A stretch of 64,000 nucleotides of DNA from assembly GCF_030811595.1 (NCBI RefSeq), contig NZ_JAUSRB010000002.1, positions 620,001-684,000 of the forward strand, read 5' to 3'. The translations under genes were made by a program, and so were the position numbers. Positions 8,765 to 19,500 of the stretch are shown here, piece after piece; positions within the stretch are counted from its first letter, which is position 1; the number at the start of each line of letters is the position of its first letter. Source of the DNA: Streptosporangium brasiliense. GTDB taxonomy: Bacteria; Actinomycetota; Actinomycetes; Streptosporangiales; Streptosporangiaceae. Below the pieces are notes generated by a model. That model made no database searches, was not told the origin of the DNA, and saw nothing but the letters and a program-made list of their open reading frames with translations.

Positions 8765-9481
8765 ATGAACGGTGTCATCGCCGGAATCTCCTACCGGGCG
8801 CTGCTCGGCCGCCGGCGGGTCTGGCTGCTGGTCATGCTGCCGCTGGTGCTGATCGGGCTGGCCCTGCTCCTGCGGCTGATCGACAGCGGGGGCGAGAACG
8901 CCACAGTCACGCTCATGCGGACCTTCGCCGTCGGCACCATGCTGCCGCTGCTGGGCCTGATCGCGGGGACCGGCGTGATCGCGCCCGAGATCGACGACGG
9001 CACGATCATCCACCTGCTGGCCAAGCCGATCTCCCGCCCGGTCATCGCGCAGACCAAGTTCCTGGTCGCCGCCTCGGTCCTCGCGCTGTTCGCCGCCGTG
9101 CCGACGTTCGTGGCGGCCTACCTGCTGGTCGGCCTCGAATCCGGGATCGCCTACGGCTTCGCCCTCGGCGCCCTCGTCGGCGGCATCGCCTACGCCGCGG
9201 TGTTCATGCTGCTGGGCGTGCTCACTCGCCACGCGGTGACGATCGGCATCGCCTACGCGCTGGTCTGGGAGGGCGTGGTGGGCAACTTCGTCCCCGGGGC
9301 CCGCAGGTTCTCCATCCAGCAGTGGGCCCAGTCGGTCGCCGACCAGCTGTCGTCCTCACCGTTCCTCACCACCGAGATCACGCTCGGCTTCGCCGTACCC
9401 GCGCTGCTGGCCGTCACCGTCGGCGCCGTCGTCTGGGCCGGCCAGCGCCTGCGGAGCTTCTCCCTCACCGGCGACGAGTGA
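8765..9481 (+). CDS. ABC-2 type permease 2
   Basis: The 238-residue protein has about six hydrophobic segments. The segment IIHLLAKPISRPVIAQTKF is the permease loop matching the one in permease 1. It starts 2 nt after the ATPase 2 stop and ends the cassette just before a strong hairpin. It is shorter than permease 1 and lacks the long N-terminal cytosolic lead. Substrate unknown. Confidence 0.87.
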   Translation: MNGVIAGISYRALLGRRRVWLLVMLPLVLIGLALLLRLIDSGGENATVTLMRTFAVGTMLPLLGLIAGTGVIAPEIDDGTIIHLLAKPISRPVIAQTKFLVAASVLALFAAVPTFVAAYLLVGLESGIAYGFALGALVGGIAYAAVFMLLGVLTRHAVTIGIAYALVWEGVVGNFVPGARRFSIQQWAQSVADQLSSSPFLTTEITLGFAVPALLAVTVGAVVWAGQRLRSFSLTGDE

Positions 9482-9483
9482 CC

Positions 9484-9517
9484 GCGCGTGCGCCCTCCGC
9501 CGCGGGGGCGCACGCGC
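9484..9517. terminator. Terminator between ABC cassette and DUF11 gene (convergent)
   Basis: Perfect 12-bp arms 9484-9495 and 9506-9517 begin 3 nt after the permease 2 stop. The rest of the 186-bp convergent gap has several short palindromic GC repeats (for example 9532-9545) and no gene. Confidence 0.6.
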
Positions 9518-9667
9518 ACGGCCCGGCCGGGCCGAGCGCGCTCGGAGCGGCCGGGACGGATCGTACTCGGAGCGCGCTTGGATCGGTCGGGGCCCACCGC
9601 GCTCGGAGCGGCCGGACCCCGGGTGTGACGGCGGGGCTCGGGATCCGGGGGCTCCGGGGGCGGGTCG

Positions 9668-10360
9668 TCACGAGGGCGACCGCCGACAGCGGTCGCGGAG
9701 CCTGGCGAGGAGGCCGGTCCGCAGCCCGAACGCCACCAGGATCAGCGTCCCGGCCGCCACCAGGAGATACCAGGGCCGGACGGCCGCCGGCACGGCCGCC
9801 CCGTGGGCGGCGGCCGCCGCCGCGGCGCCGGCCGGCAGCTCGTCGGAGTGGGTGGCGCAGACGATCGGCCGGTCGGCCGCCTCGGTGCTCGCGCAGGCGA
9901 CGGTGGCCAGGCGCAGCAGGTCGTCCGGCGTGGCCTGCACCTCGGCGGTGGTGTGGAAGGCGGTGTCCTTGCCCGCCTTCAGGTCGACGGTCCAGACGAC
10001 CCGCCCCGGCTCCGCCTCGCCGTGGCGGTCGGCCGACAGGAGCTTCAGCCCGGCCGGCAGGCTCTGCGTCAGCCGCAGGTCGTCCGCGTCGGCCGTGCCG
10101 GTGTTGCGGACGGTCACGGTGTAGCTGAGCCGGTCCCCCTGCCGGGCGCTGGTGCGGCCGTTGTCGACGCTGATGCTCAGCGTGGGGGCCGTCCCGGCGG
10201 TCTCCCCGCCCCGGTCCCCGCCCCGGCCCTCGCCCGGGGACGGCCTGTGCGGGGACGCCGCCGCGGGTGCGGCGAGGGCGACGAGGATGAGGACGAGGGC
10301 CGCGCCGGCTCCGCGGCCGGCGGCGCGCCGTACGGCTCCGCTGGAACGGTTGTCTGCCAT
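9668..10360 (-). CDS. Small DUF11-type surface protein with C-terminal membrane anchor
   Basis: The 230-residue product has an N-terminal signal (about residues 17-35, ending AAPAAASP). One DUF11-like beta-domain follows (about 55-165; SYTVTVRNTGTADADDLRL). Next come an Ala-rich linker, a membrane helix (WYLLVAAGTLILVAFG, about 198-213) and an Arg-rich tail. ATG 10360 was chosen for its GAAGGAGAAG ribosome site. An alternative start at 10570 would overlap the giant gene's stop in an ATGA and add 70 Pro-rich residues before the signal. The anchor (ELPAGA, helix, basic tail) resembles a sortase sorting signal, but no LPXTG is present. It follows the giant DUF11 gene and may act with it at the surface. 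Confidence 0.7.
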   Translation of the reverse strand: MADNRSSGAVRRAAGRGAGAALVLILVALAAPAAASPHRPSPGEGRGGDRGGETAGTAPTLSISVDNGRTSARQGDRLSYTVTVRNTGTADADDLRLTQSLPAGLKLLSADRHGEAEPGRVVWTVDLKAGKDTAFHTTAEVQATPDDLLRLATVACASTEAADRPIVCATHSDELPAGAAAAAAAHGAAVPAAVRPWYLLVAAGTLILVAFGLRTGLLARLRDRCRRSPS

Positions 10361-10426
10361 GGCTTCTCCTTCGCGTTGCTCACGGACTCGGGTTACTCGG
10401 GGACTCGGGTTACTCAGGGGCGCGGA

Positions 10427-10486
10427 ACTCACGGGCTCCGGACTCACCGGCTCCGGACTCACGGGCTCCGGACTCACGGGCTCGGA
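10427..10486 (-). repeat. Four tandem 15-bp units between the two DUF11 genes
   Basis: Four copies of a 15-bp unit differ by 1-2 bases. Two 17-bp units (10384-10418) lie beside them. On the minus strand in one frame they would read (SPEPV)n, in phase with the small DUF11 gene. Confidence 0.6.
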
Positions 10487-10566
10487 TCTCGGGACCCGGG
10501 GCTCGGGGACCGGCGGGCACGGTGGCGCGGTGGGCACCGTGGGCGCGGTGGGACGTCGGCGGCGGG

Positions 10567-13500
10567 TCATCTGGCCGTCACGACGTAGTCGATCGTCGCC
10601 GTGTAGCGGCCGGACGGCACGAAGGGGATGTCGACCTCGTAGTCGTTGCTGAGGCCGTCCCCGCCCGGCGCCGACGGGAGCGACTGCCCGTACACGAGCA
10701 CCGGGTCGGTGGTGGACAGGGACCGGAAGGCCGAGGTGCCGTGCTCGCGCACGCGCAGGCTGGCGATCGGGATGCGGGCGCTCTCGCCGGGCCGTGCCGG
10801 GACGAGTTCGGCGGCCGTCGCCCGCGCCGTGACGGTGTAGCCGTCGACGCTGTTGGTGACGACCGTCATCGTCACCACGTCCTCGCCCCGCACGGTCGTG
10901 TCCGGCAGGCCGGTCAGCGTGAATCCGTCGCTCAGCCCGGCGATGGTGATGCTGGTGGCCGTCACGGGGAGCACCACGGAGCAGCGCGGGTCGGTGCCGC
11001 CGGCCGGGCAGGTGCTGCCGGTGGAGGCCGAGGTGACCCGGTTGCCGAGCTCCGCGTCCCCGGTGGCCGGGTCGGCGACGGTCACGCTGAAGGTGACGAC
11101 CGCGCTGGCGTCCACGGGCAGCGCGCCCGTCCAGGTCAGCGCAGGCTCGGCGTAGACGACGGTGCCGGTGGTGGCGGTCGCGTCGCCGTTGTAGGCCGCG
11201 TCGTCCAGCACCCCGGCCAGCGAGTCGGCGAAGGCGGCGGCGTCGTAGGGCGCCTCGCCGGTGTTCGTGGCCGTGATCGTGTAGTGGACGGTGCCGCCCG
11301 CGACGACGTCGCCGCTGGTGTCGGCGGCCTTGGTGATGCTGAGCTCCGGGGTCAGGACGGTGACGGTCACCGTGCAGCGCGGGCCGGTCCCGCCGGCCGG
11401 GCAGGTCGAACCGGGCGCGGTGGAGACGGCGGTCCCGGTCAGCGCCTTGTCGCCCCGGACGGGGTAGGCCACGGTGACCGAGTAGGTGACCGTCACCGTG
11501 GCGCCGACCGCGAGGTCGCCGGTCCAGGTCAGCACCGGCTCGGTGAAGGTGACGGTGCCGGTGGTGGCGGTCGCGTCGCCGTTGTAGACCGCGTCGTCCA
11601 GCACCTCCGCGAGCAGGCCGGTGATCGTGGCCCCGGGCTGGTCGGTCTCGCCGGTGTTGGTGGCGGTGACCGTGTAGCGGACGGTGCCGCCCGCCACGAC
11701 GGTCCCCCGATCGGCGGTCTTGGTGACCGTCAGTTCCGGCACGAGCAGGCGGACGAGCGTGGCGCACGCCGGCGCGGTGCCACCGGCTGGGCAGGTGCTC
11801 CCCGGGGCGTCCGAGGTGACGGCGTTGCCGAGGACCTTGTCGCCGGTGACGGCGGCGTTCACCGTGACGGAGTAGGTGATCGTGGCGCTCGCCCCGACCG
11901 CGAGGTCCCCGGTCCAGGTCAGCGCCGGCTCGGCGTAGGCGAGGACCCCGGTGGTGGCGACGGCGTCGCCGCCGTAGGCCGCGTCGTCGAGCAGGCCCTC
12001 CAGCGCGTCGGTGACGCTCACCCCGGTGTACGGCGTCTGCCCGGTGTTGGTGATCGTGATCGTGTAGCCGACCGTGCCGCCGGGAGTGGTGGTCGGGGTG
12101 CCGGCGGTCTTGACGATGTCCAGGGCGGGGATCAGCACGGTGACGGTCACGCTGCAGGCGGGGTCGGTGGAGCCCACCGGGCAGGTGCTGCCCGGCGCCG
12201 AGGAGGCGACGGCATCGGTCATGACCCTGTCCCCGGTGTCGGGGTCGTCGGCGGTGACCGTGTAGGTGACGGTCACCGTGGCGCCGACCGCGAGGTCCCC
12301 GGTCCAGGTCAGCACCGGCTCGGCGTAGACGAGGACCCCGGTGGTGGCGACGGCGTCGCCGCCGTAGGCCGCGTCGTCCAACACCCCGGCCAGCACGTCG
12401 CTGACGCTGATGCCGTTGTAGACGGTCTGGCCGGTGTTGGCGATCGTGACCGTGTGGCGCACGGTGCCGCCGGGGGTCGTGGTCGCCCGGTCGGCGACGG
12501 TGGAGACGGCCAGGCCGGGGATCAGGACGGTCACCGTCGGGGCGCAGGCCGGGTCCGTGGTGCCCGCCGGGCAGGTGCTGCCCGACGCGCCCGACGTGGC
12601 GGTGCCGGTGAGCCGCCTGTCGCCGGTGTCGGGGATGTCGACGGTGACCGAGTAGTCGATGGTCGCCGACTCCCCGACCGCGAGGTCCCCGGTCCAGGTC
12701 AGATCGGTCCCGGCGAAGGTGACCGTGCCGGTCGTGGCGGCCGCGTCGCCGCCGTAGGCCGCGTCGTCCAGCACCCCGGCCAGCGCGTCGGTGACGCTCG
12801 CCCCTGTGTACGGCGTCTGCCCGGTGTTGGTGACGGTGATCGTGTAGCCGACCGTCTCACCGGGTGTGGCGGTGACGGTGTCGGCGACTTTGACGATCCT
12901 CAGGGCCGGGACGAGCACGGTGACGAGCGTGGTGCACGCCGGGGCGGACCCGGTGGACGGGCAGGTGCTGCCCAGGGTGTCGGAGACGACCCGGTTGACG
13001 ATCCGCTTGTCGCCCGGGTCGGGGTCGCGCGTGGTGACCGAGTAGGTGATCGTGGCGCCCGCCCCGACCGCGAGGTCGCCGGTCCAGGTCAGGTCGGATC
13101 CGGCGAAGGTGACCGTGCCGGTCGTGGCGGTCGCGTCGCCGTTGTAGACCGCGTCCGGGAGCACCCGGGTGAGGCGGTCGGTCACCGTCGCCCCGGTGTA
13201 CGGCGTCTGGCCGGTGTTGGCGACCGTGACCGTGTAGGTGACCGTGCCGCCGGGCGTGACCGTGGTCCTGTCCGCGCTCTTGGAGACGGACAGGACCGGG
13301 GTCAGCACGGTCACGGTCGCGCCGCAGGCCGGGTCGGTGCTCCCGGCGGGGCAGTTGGTCCCCGGGGTGTCGGAGGTCAGGACGGCGGTCAGCGCCTTGT
13401 CGCCCGGGTCCGGGTTCCGCACGGTCGCCGAGAAGGTGACGGTGACGGTCTGGCCGACCGCGAGGGGGCCCTGCCACCGGGCCTGGCCGCTGCCGGGCAC

Positions 13501-16500
13501 GAAGGTGAGGTTGCCCGCCGAGGCCGTCCCGTCGCCGTTGTAGGTCGCGTCGTCGAAGACGCCGGCCAGCAGGCCGTCCACGACGGCGTCGCTGTAGGGC
13601 GTCTGCCCGGTGTTGGCGACCGTGACCGTGTAGCCCACCACCCCGGCCGGGACGGCCGTGGCGGCGTCCGCCGAGGTCGTGATCGTGATCCTGGAGATCA
13701 GGACCTCGTTGGAGCAGCGGGGGTCGGAGCCGCCGGCCGGGCAGGTGGTGCCCGCGGTGGTGGAGGTTACCGCGCTGGTCAGCCGCTGGTCGCCGGCGCC
13801 CGGGGCGGCGGCGGTGACGGTGTAGGTGACGGTGGCCCCCTGGCCCGGGGCGAGGCCGCCGGTCCAGGTCAGGGTCTGGCCGGCGAAGGAGACCGAACCG
13901 GTCGTGGCCGTCGCGTCACCGTTGTAGACCGCGTCGTCCAGCACCCCGGCCAGCGCGTCGGCGAACGTGGCGGCGGCGAAGGGGACCTGCCCGGTGTTGG
14001 TGGCTCTCACCGTGTAGGTGACCGTGCCGCCGGGCGTGGTCGAGGCCCGGTCGGCGGTCTTCACGATCGTCAGCGCGGGGGTGAGGAGCACGACCCTCGC
14101 GCTGCACGCCGTGTTCCCGCTGGCGGGCGGGCAGGTGCTGCCGGCCTCGGCGGACACCGCCGAGTTGGTCAGGAGCTTGTCCCCGGCGCTGGGGGCCTCC
14201 GCGGTGACGGTGTAGGCGACGGTCGCGCTCGCGCCGACCGCCAGGTCGCCGGTCCAGGTCAGGATCTGGCCGGCGAAGGAGATCGAGCCGGTCGTGGCCG
14301 TCGCGTCGCCGTTGTAGACCGCGTCGTCCAGCACGCCCGCGAGCGAGTCGGTGACGGTGGCGCCGGTGTAGGGGGTCTGGCCGGTGTTGGCGACCGTGAC
14401 CGTGTAGGCCACGGGACCTCCAGGGACGGCGGCGCTCCGGTCGGCGGCCTTGGTGACCGTCAGCTCGGGGACCAGCACGTTGACGACGACGGTGCAGCCG
14501 GGAGCGGTCGCCACGGGGCAGGAACTGCCCTGCGCCGTGGCGACCGCGGTGAGGGGGATCACCCGGTCGCCCTGGTCGGGGTTGTTCACCGTGACGCTGC
14601 CGGTCAGCGTGACGCTGCCGCCCACCGGGATGTTCCCGGTCCAGGTCAGCCCGTCCAGACCCAGCGACAGCGATCCGGACGTGGCGGCCTGGTCCCCGTT
14701 GGGGACGGCGTCGTCGAGGCCGTCCACTCCGTTGAACAGGACGCTGATCCCGTTGTACGGCGTCTGCCCGGTGTTGGACATCACCGTGGTGTAGTGCACC
14801 ACGTCGCCCGGTCTCACGGTCGGCGCGTCGGCCGTGGTCGCGATGGACAGCCTGGCCACGGTCACCGTGGCCGTGCAGCGCGGGTCGTCGCTGCCCACCG
14901 CGCAGTTGCCGCCCGGCGACGCCGACACCAGGGTGTTGGTGAGGATGTCGTCACCCGCGCCCGGGGAGCCGGCCGTCACCGAGTAGGTGACCGTGGTCGA
15001 TCCGTCCGCCGGGACGTTCCCGGTCCAGCTCAGGAGCGGGCCGACGACGGTGACGAGGCCCGTGCCGGCCGTGGCGTCGCCGTTGTAGGCGGCGTCGTCC
15101 AGCACCCCGGCGAGCTCGTCGGTGAACGCCGCGCCGGTGTAGGGGGTGAGCCCGCTGTTGCTGATCGTGATGGTGTAGGTGACCACCTGGCCCTGCGCGG
15201 CCGAACGGGTGTCTGCGGACTTGTCGAACGTCAGCGTCGTCGCCTGGGTGACCGGGACCCGGGCCGCGCAGCGCGGGTCGTCCCCGCCGGCGGGGCAGGT
15301 GGTGCCGGGGGTCGTGGAGGTGACCGTGCTCGCCAGGTCCCGGTCACCGGTCACCGGGTTGTCGACGGTGACCGTGTAGGTGATCGTGGCGCTCGCCCCG
15401 ACCGCGAGGTCGCCGCTCCAGCTCAGGTCGGTCCCGGCGAAGGAGACCGAACCGGTCGTGGCCGTCGCGTCACCGTTGTAGACCGCGTCGTCCAGCACGC
15501 CCGCCAGCGCCTCGGTGAACGACGCCCCCGTGTAGGGGAGCTGCCCGATGTTGGCGGCCGTGATCGTGTAGGTGATCGTGCTCCCCGGCACCGCCGACGT
15601 GGGGCTGACGCCCTTGGTGATCGTCAGGGCGGGGACGAGGACGATCACGTTGCCGGTGCACCTCGGGTCACCGCTCGCCGGGGCGCAGTTGCCGCCGGTG
15701 GTGGGCGAGGAGATCGTGCCGGCCAGGTTCCTGTCGCCGGGGTCGGGGTCGCGGACGGTGACCGTGTAGGTGATCGTGGCGCTCGCCCCGACCGCGAGGT
15801 CGCCGCTCCAGCTCAGGTCGGTCCCGGCGAAGGAGACCGAACCGGTCGTGGCCGTCGCGTCGCCGTTGTAGACCGCGTCGTCCAGCACGCCCGCCAGCGC
15901 GTCGGTGAACGACGCCCCCGTGTAGGGGAGCTGCCCCGAGTTGGTGGCGGTGACCGTGTATCCGACGGTGCCGCCCTGGACCGTGGTGCCGGTGTCGGCG
16001 GCCTTGGTGATCGTCAGGGCGGGGACCAGCACGTCGAGGTGGGCCGTGCAGCGGGGGTCGGAGCCGCCCGCGGGGCAGGTGTTGCCCGGCGCGTCGGAGA
16101 CCAGCGTCCCGGTCAGGACCCGGTCGCCCGTCGGCGGGTTCTTGACCGTCAGGGTGCCGGTGATGGTGACGACGCCTCCGACGGGGATGTTCCCGGTCCA
16201 GGTGATGCGCGTGGCGTCGAGGACGAGGGTGCCCGAGCCGGCGACCTGGTCGCCGTTGGGGATGGCGTCGTCGACGGTGCCGGCGGTGGCGCTGAAGACC
16301 CTGATCCCGGTGTAGGGGACCTGGCCGGTGTTGGTGAAGGTGGCGTTGAGGCGGACCACCGAGCCGGGGGCCGCGCTGGTCTGGGCGTAGCTCTGCTCCA
16401 GCACGAGGCGGGCCACCGGGACCGAGACGGCGCACCTGGGGTCGGTGCTCCCGGCCTGGCAGTTGCTCCCCCGCGCCGCTGAGACGGCGGTGCTCGCGAG

Positions 16501-19500
16501 CAGCGCGTCACCGGGGTCGGGGTCGCGCACCGTGACCGAGTAGGTGATCGTCGCACTCGCCCCCACGGCCAGATCGCCGGTCCAGCTCAGGTCGGTCCCG
16601 GCGAAGGAGACCGAACCGGTCGTGGTGGTCGCGTCACCGTTGTAGACCGCGTCGTCCAGTACGCCCGCCAGCAGGTCGGTGACGGCCGCGCCGGCGTAGG
16701 GCGTCTGCCCCGAGTCGGTGACGGTGACCGTGTAGCGGACGGTGGAGCCGGGCGCCGCCGTGGATGCGTCCGCGCCGGCGACGACGGTCAGCTCCGGCAC
16801 CAGGACGGCCACCGACGTGGCGCACCGGGTGTCGGCGCTCCCGGCGGGGCAGTTGCTCCCCTGCGCGGAGGAGACCGCGACGGTGTCCAGCCGCCGGTCT
16901 CCGGGGTCGGGGTCTCGCACCGTGACCGAGTAGGTGATCGTCGCACTCGCCCCCACGGCCAGATCGCCGGTCCAGGTCAGCGTGGAGCCGGTGACGCCGG
17001 CCGAGCCGGTCGTGGCGGCCGCGTCGCCGTTGTAGGCGGCGTCGTCCAGCACCCGGGCCAGAGACTGGGTCACCTGGGCGTCGGTGTAGGGGGTCTCCCC
17101 CGTGTTGACGACCGTGATCGTGTGGGTGACCGTGCCGCCCGGGGTGACCGTCTGGGCGTCGACGGCGTCGGTGATCGTCAGGGCCGGGACCAGGACGGTG
17201 ACCACGGTGAAGCAGCCGGGTGAGGTCGCGCCGATGACCGGGCAGGTGCCGCCGGGCGCGGCGGAGGTGATGGAGGTCCGCAGGACCTTGTCGCCGGTGA
17301 CCGTGCCGTTCACCGTGACCGAGCCGGTGATGGTGACCGTCGCACCGACCGCGATGTCCCCGGTCCATATGATCGTGCCGTCCGGGGCCAGGCTGAGGCT
17401 GCCCGCGTCGGTGGTGAGGTCTCCGTTGTAGGTCGCGTCGTCGAGCAGGTCGGTGATGTCGAATCTGGCGCTGACGCCGGTGTACGGGGTCTGCCCGGTG
17501 TTGGCCAGCGTGACCGTGTACGGCACGACGTCTCCGGGGACCGTCGTCGACGCGTCCGTGGCGGTGGTGATCGTCAACTGCGGGACGAGGACCGTCACGG
17601 CGGTGGCGCAGCCGGGGTCGGCGCTCCCGGCCGGGCAGTTGCCGCCGGCGGCCGGCGAGGTGACCAGGTTGGCGAGCGTCCTGTCCCCGGGATCGGGGTC
17701 GCGCACCGTGACCGAGTAGGTGATCGCCGCACTCGCCCCCACGGCCAGATCGCCGGTCCAGGTCAGCGTGGAACCGGTGACGCCGGCCGAGCCGCTGGTC
17801 GCCGCGGCGTCGGCGTTGTAGGTCGCGTCGTCCAGCACGCCGGCCAGCGCGTCGGTGACCGTCGCGGCGGTGTACGGCGTCTGCCCGGAGTTGGTGACCG
17901 CGATCGTGTAGCGCACGACGGATCCGGGGGTCGTGGTCGAGGTGTCGGCCGCCTTGGCGACGGTCAGGCGGGGGACCAGGACCGAGACGCTGGTCGAGCA
18001 CGCGGGTGCCTGGTTGCCCGGCGGGCAGGTGTTCCCCGGCGCGGTGGAGACGATTGAGGTCCGCAGAGTCCTGTCGCCGGGGTCGGGGTCCCGGACCGTG
18101 ACCGACCCGGTGACGGTGACCGTCTCCCCGAGCGCGAGGTCGCCGGTCCAGGTGACGGTGCCGTCGGGGTTGAGTACGGCGCTGCCCGACGTCGCGGCGG
18201 GGGTGCCGTTGAACGTGGCGTCGTCCAGCACGCCCGCCAGGGAGGCGGTGAAGCCCGTCGCGGTGTACGGCGTCTGCCCGGTGTTGGCGGCTGTGAACGT
18301 GTAGCGCACGACCGATCCGGGGGTCGTGGTGGTGACGTCCGCGCTGCTGGTGATCGCCAGCGCCGGGACCAGGACGGTGACCGTCGCGGCGCACTGCGGT
18401 CCGGGGTTCCCCGGCGGGCAGGTGCTGCCCGGGGTGCCGGACAGGACCGTGCCGGTCAGGCTGCGGTCGCCGGGGTCGGGGTTGCGCACCGTGACCGTGT
18501 AGGTGACGGTCGTGCTCGCGCCGACCGCGAGGTTCCCGGTCCAGGTCAGCGTGGAGCCGGCGGACGACAGGGCGCCGCTGGTCGCGGTCGCGTTGCCGTT
18601 GTAGACGGCGTCGTCCAGCACGTCCGCCAGCGGGTCGGCGAAGGTCGCCCCGGTGTAGGCGGTCTGGCCGTTGTTGGTGGCCGTGACGGTGAAGCGGACC
18701 GTCCCGCCGGGCGTCGCCGTCGTGACGTCGGCGGTCTTGACGATGGACAGCCCGGCGACGGTCACCGTGGCGGAGCAGCGGGAGTCGGCGCCGCCGGCCG
18801 GGCAGGTGCTGCCGACCGTCGGCGAGGTCACCACGTTGGCCAGCACCTTGTTGCCGGTGTCGGGACTGTTCACCGTGACCGAGTAGGTGATGGTGACGGT
18901 CGCGCCGGCCGCCACGTCGCCGGTCCAGGTCAGGGTCTGGCCGGCGAAGGAGAGCGAGCCGGTGGTGGCGGTCGCGTCCCCGTTGTAGACCGCGTCGTCC
19001 AGCACGCCCGCCAGCGCGTCGTTCACCGTGACGCCGGTGAAGGCGCTCGGCCCGGTGTTGTCCACGGTGATCGTGTAGCCGACCGTGCCGCCGGCGACCG
19101 CCGAGGAGGTCCCGGCCGTCTTGACGATGACCAGGGGACCGACCGTGACGACCAGCGTCACCGACCTGGCGGCGCTCTGGCCGTTGGCGTCGACCACCTG
19201 GAAGGTGACCGGGTGGCTGCCCACCGTGGTCGGGGTGCCCGACAGCACACCGGTGGCGGCGTTCAGGGTCAGCCCCGGCGGCAGACTCCCCGCACTGACC
19301 GACCACGTGTACGGCCCGACGCCGCCGCCGACGGTCAGCGGGACGCTGTAGGCCACCCCGGCCTGCGCGGCCGGCGGCGCGGGGAAGGTGAACGACGGCT
19401 GGGCCACGATCGTCAGGCTCACGGCCTCGGTGTCGCTCTGGTCGCGGGCGTCGACCACCCGGGCGGTGAAGGAGTAGGTGCCCGCCGCGGTCGGGGTGCC

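Noticed and set aside
10522..16482. Plus-strand open frame of nearly 2000 codons
   Set aside because: It mirrors the repeat array of the giant minus-strand gene. The translation is low-complexity Arg/Gly/Val without domains; high G+C and repeats keep antisense frames open.
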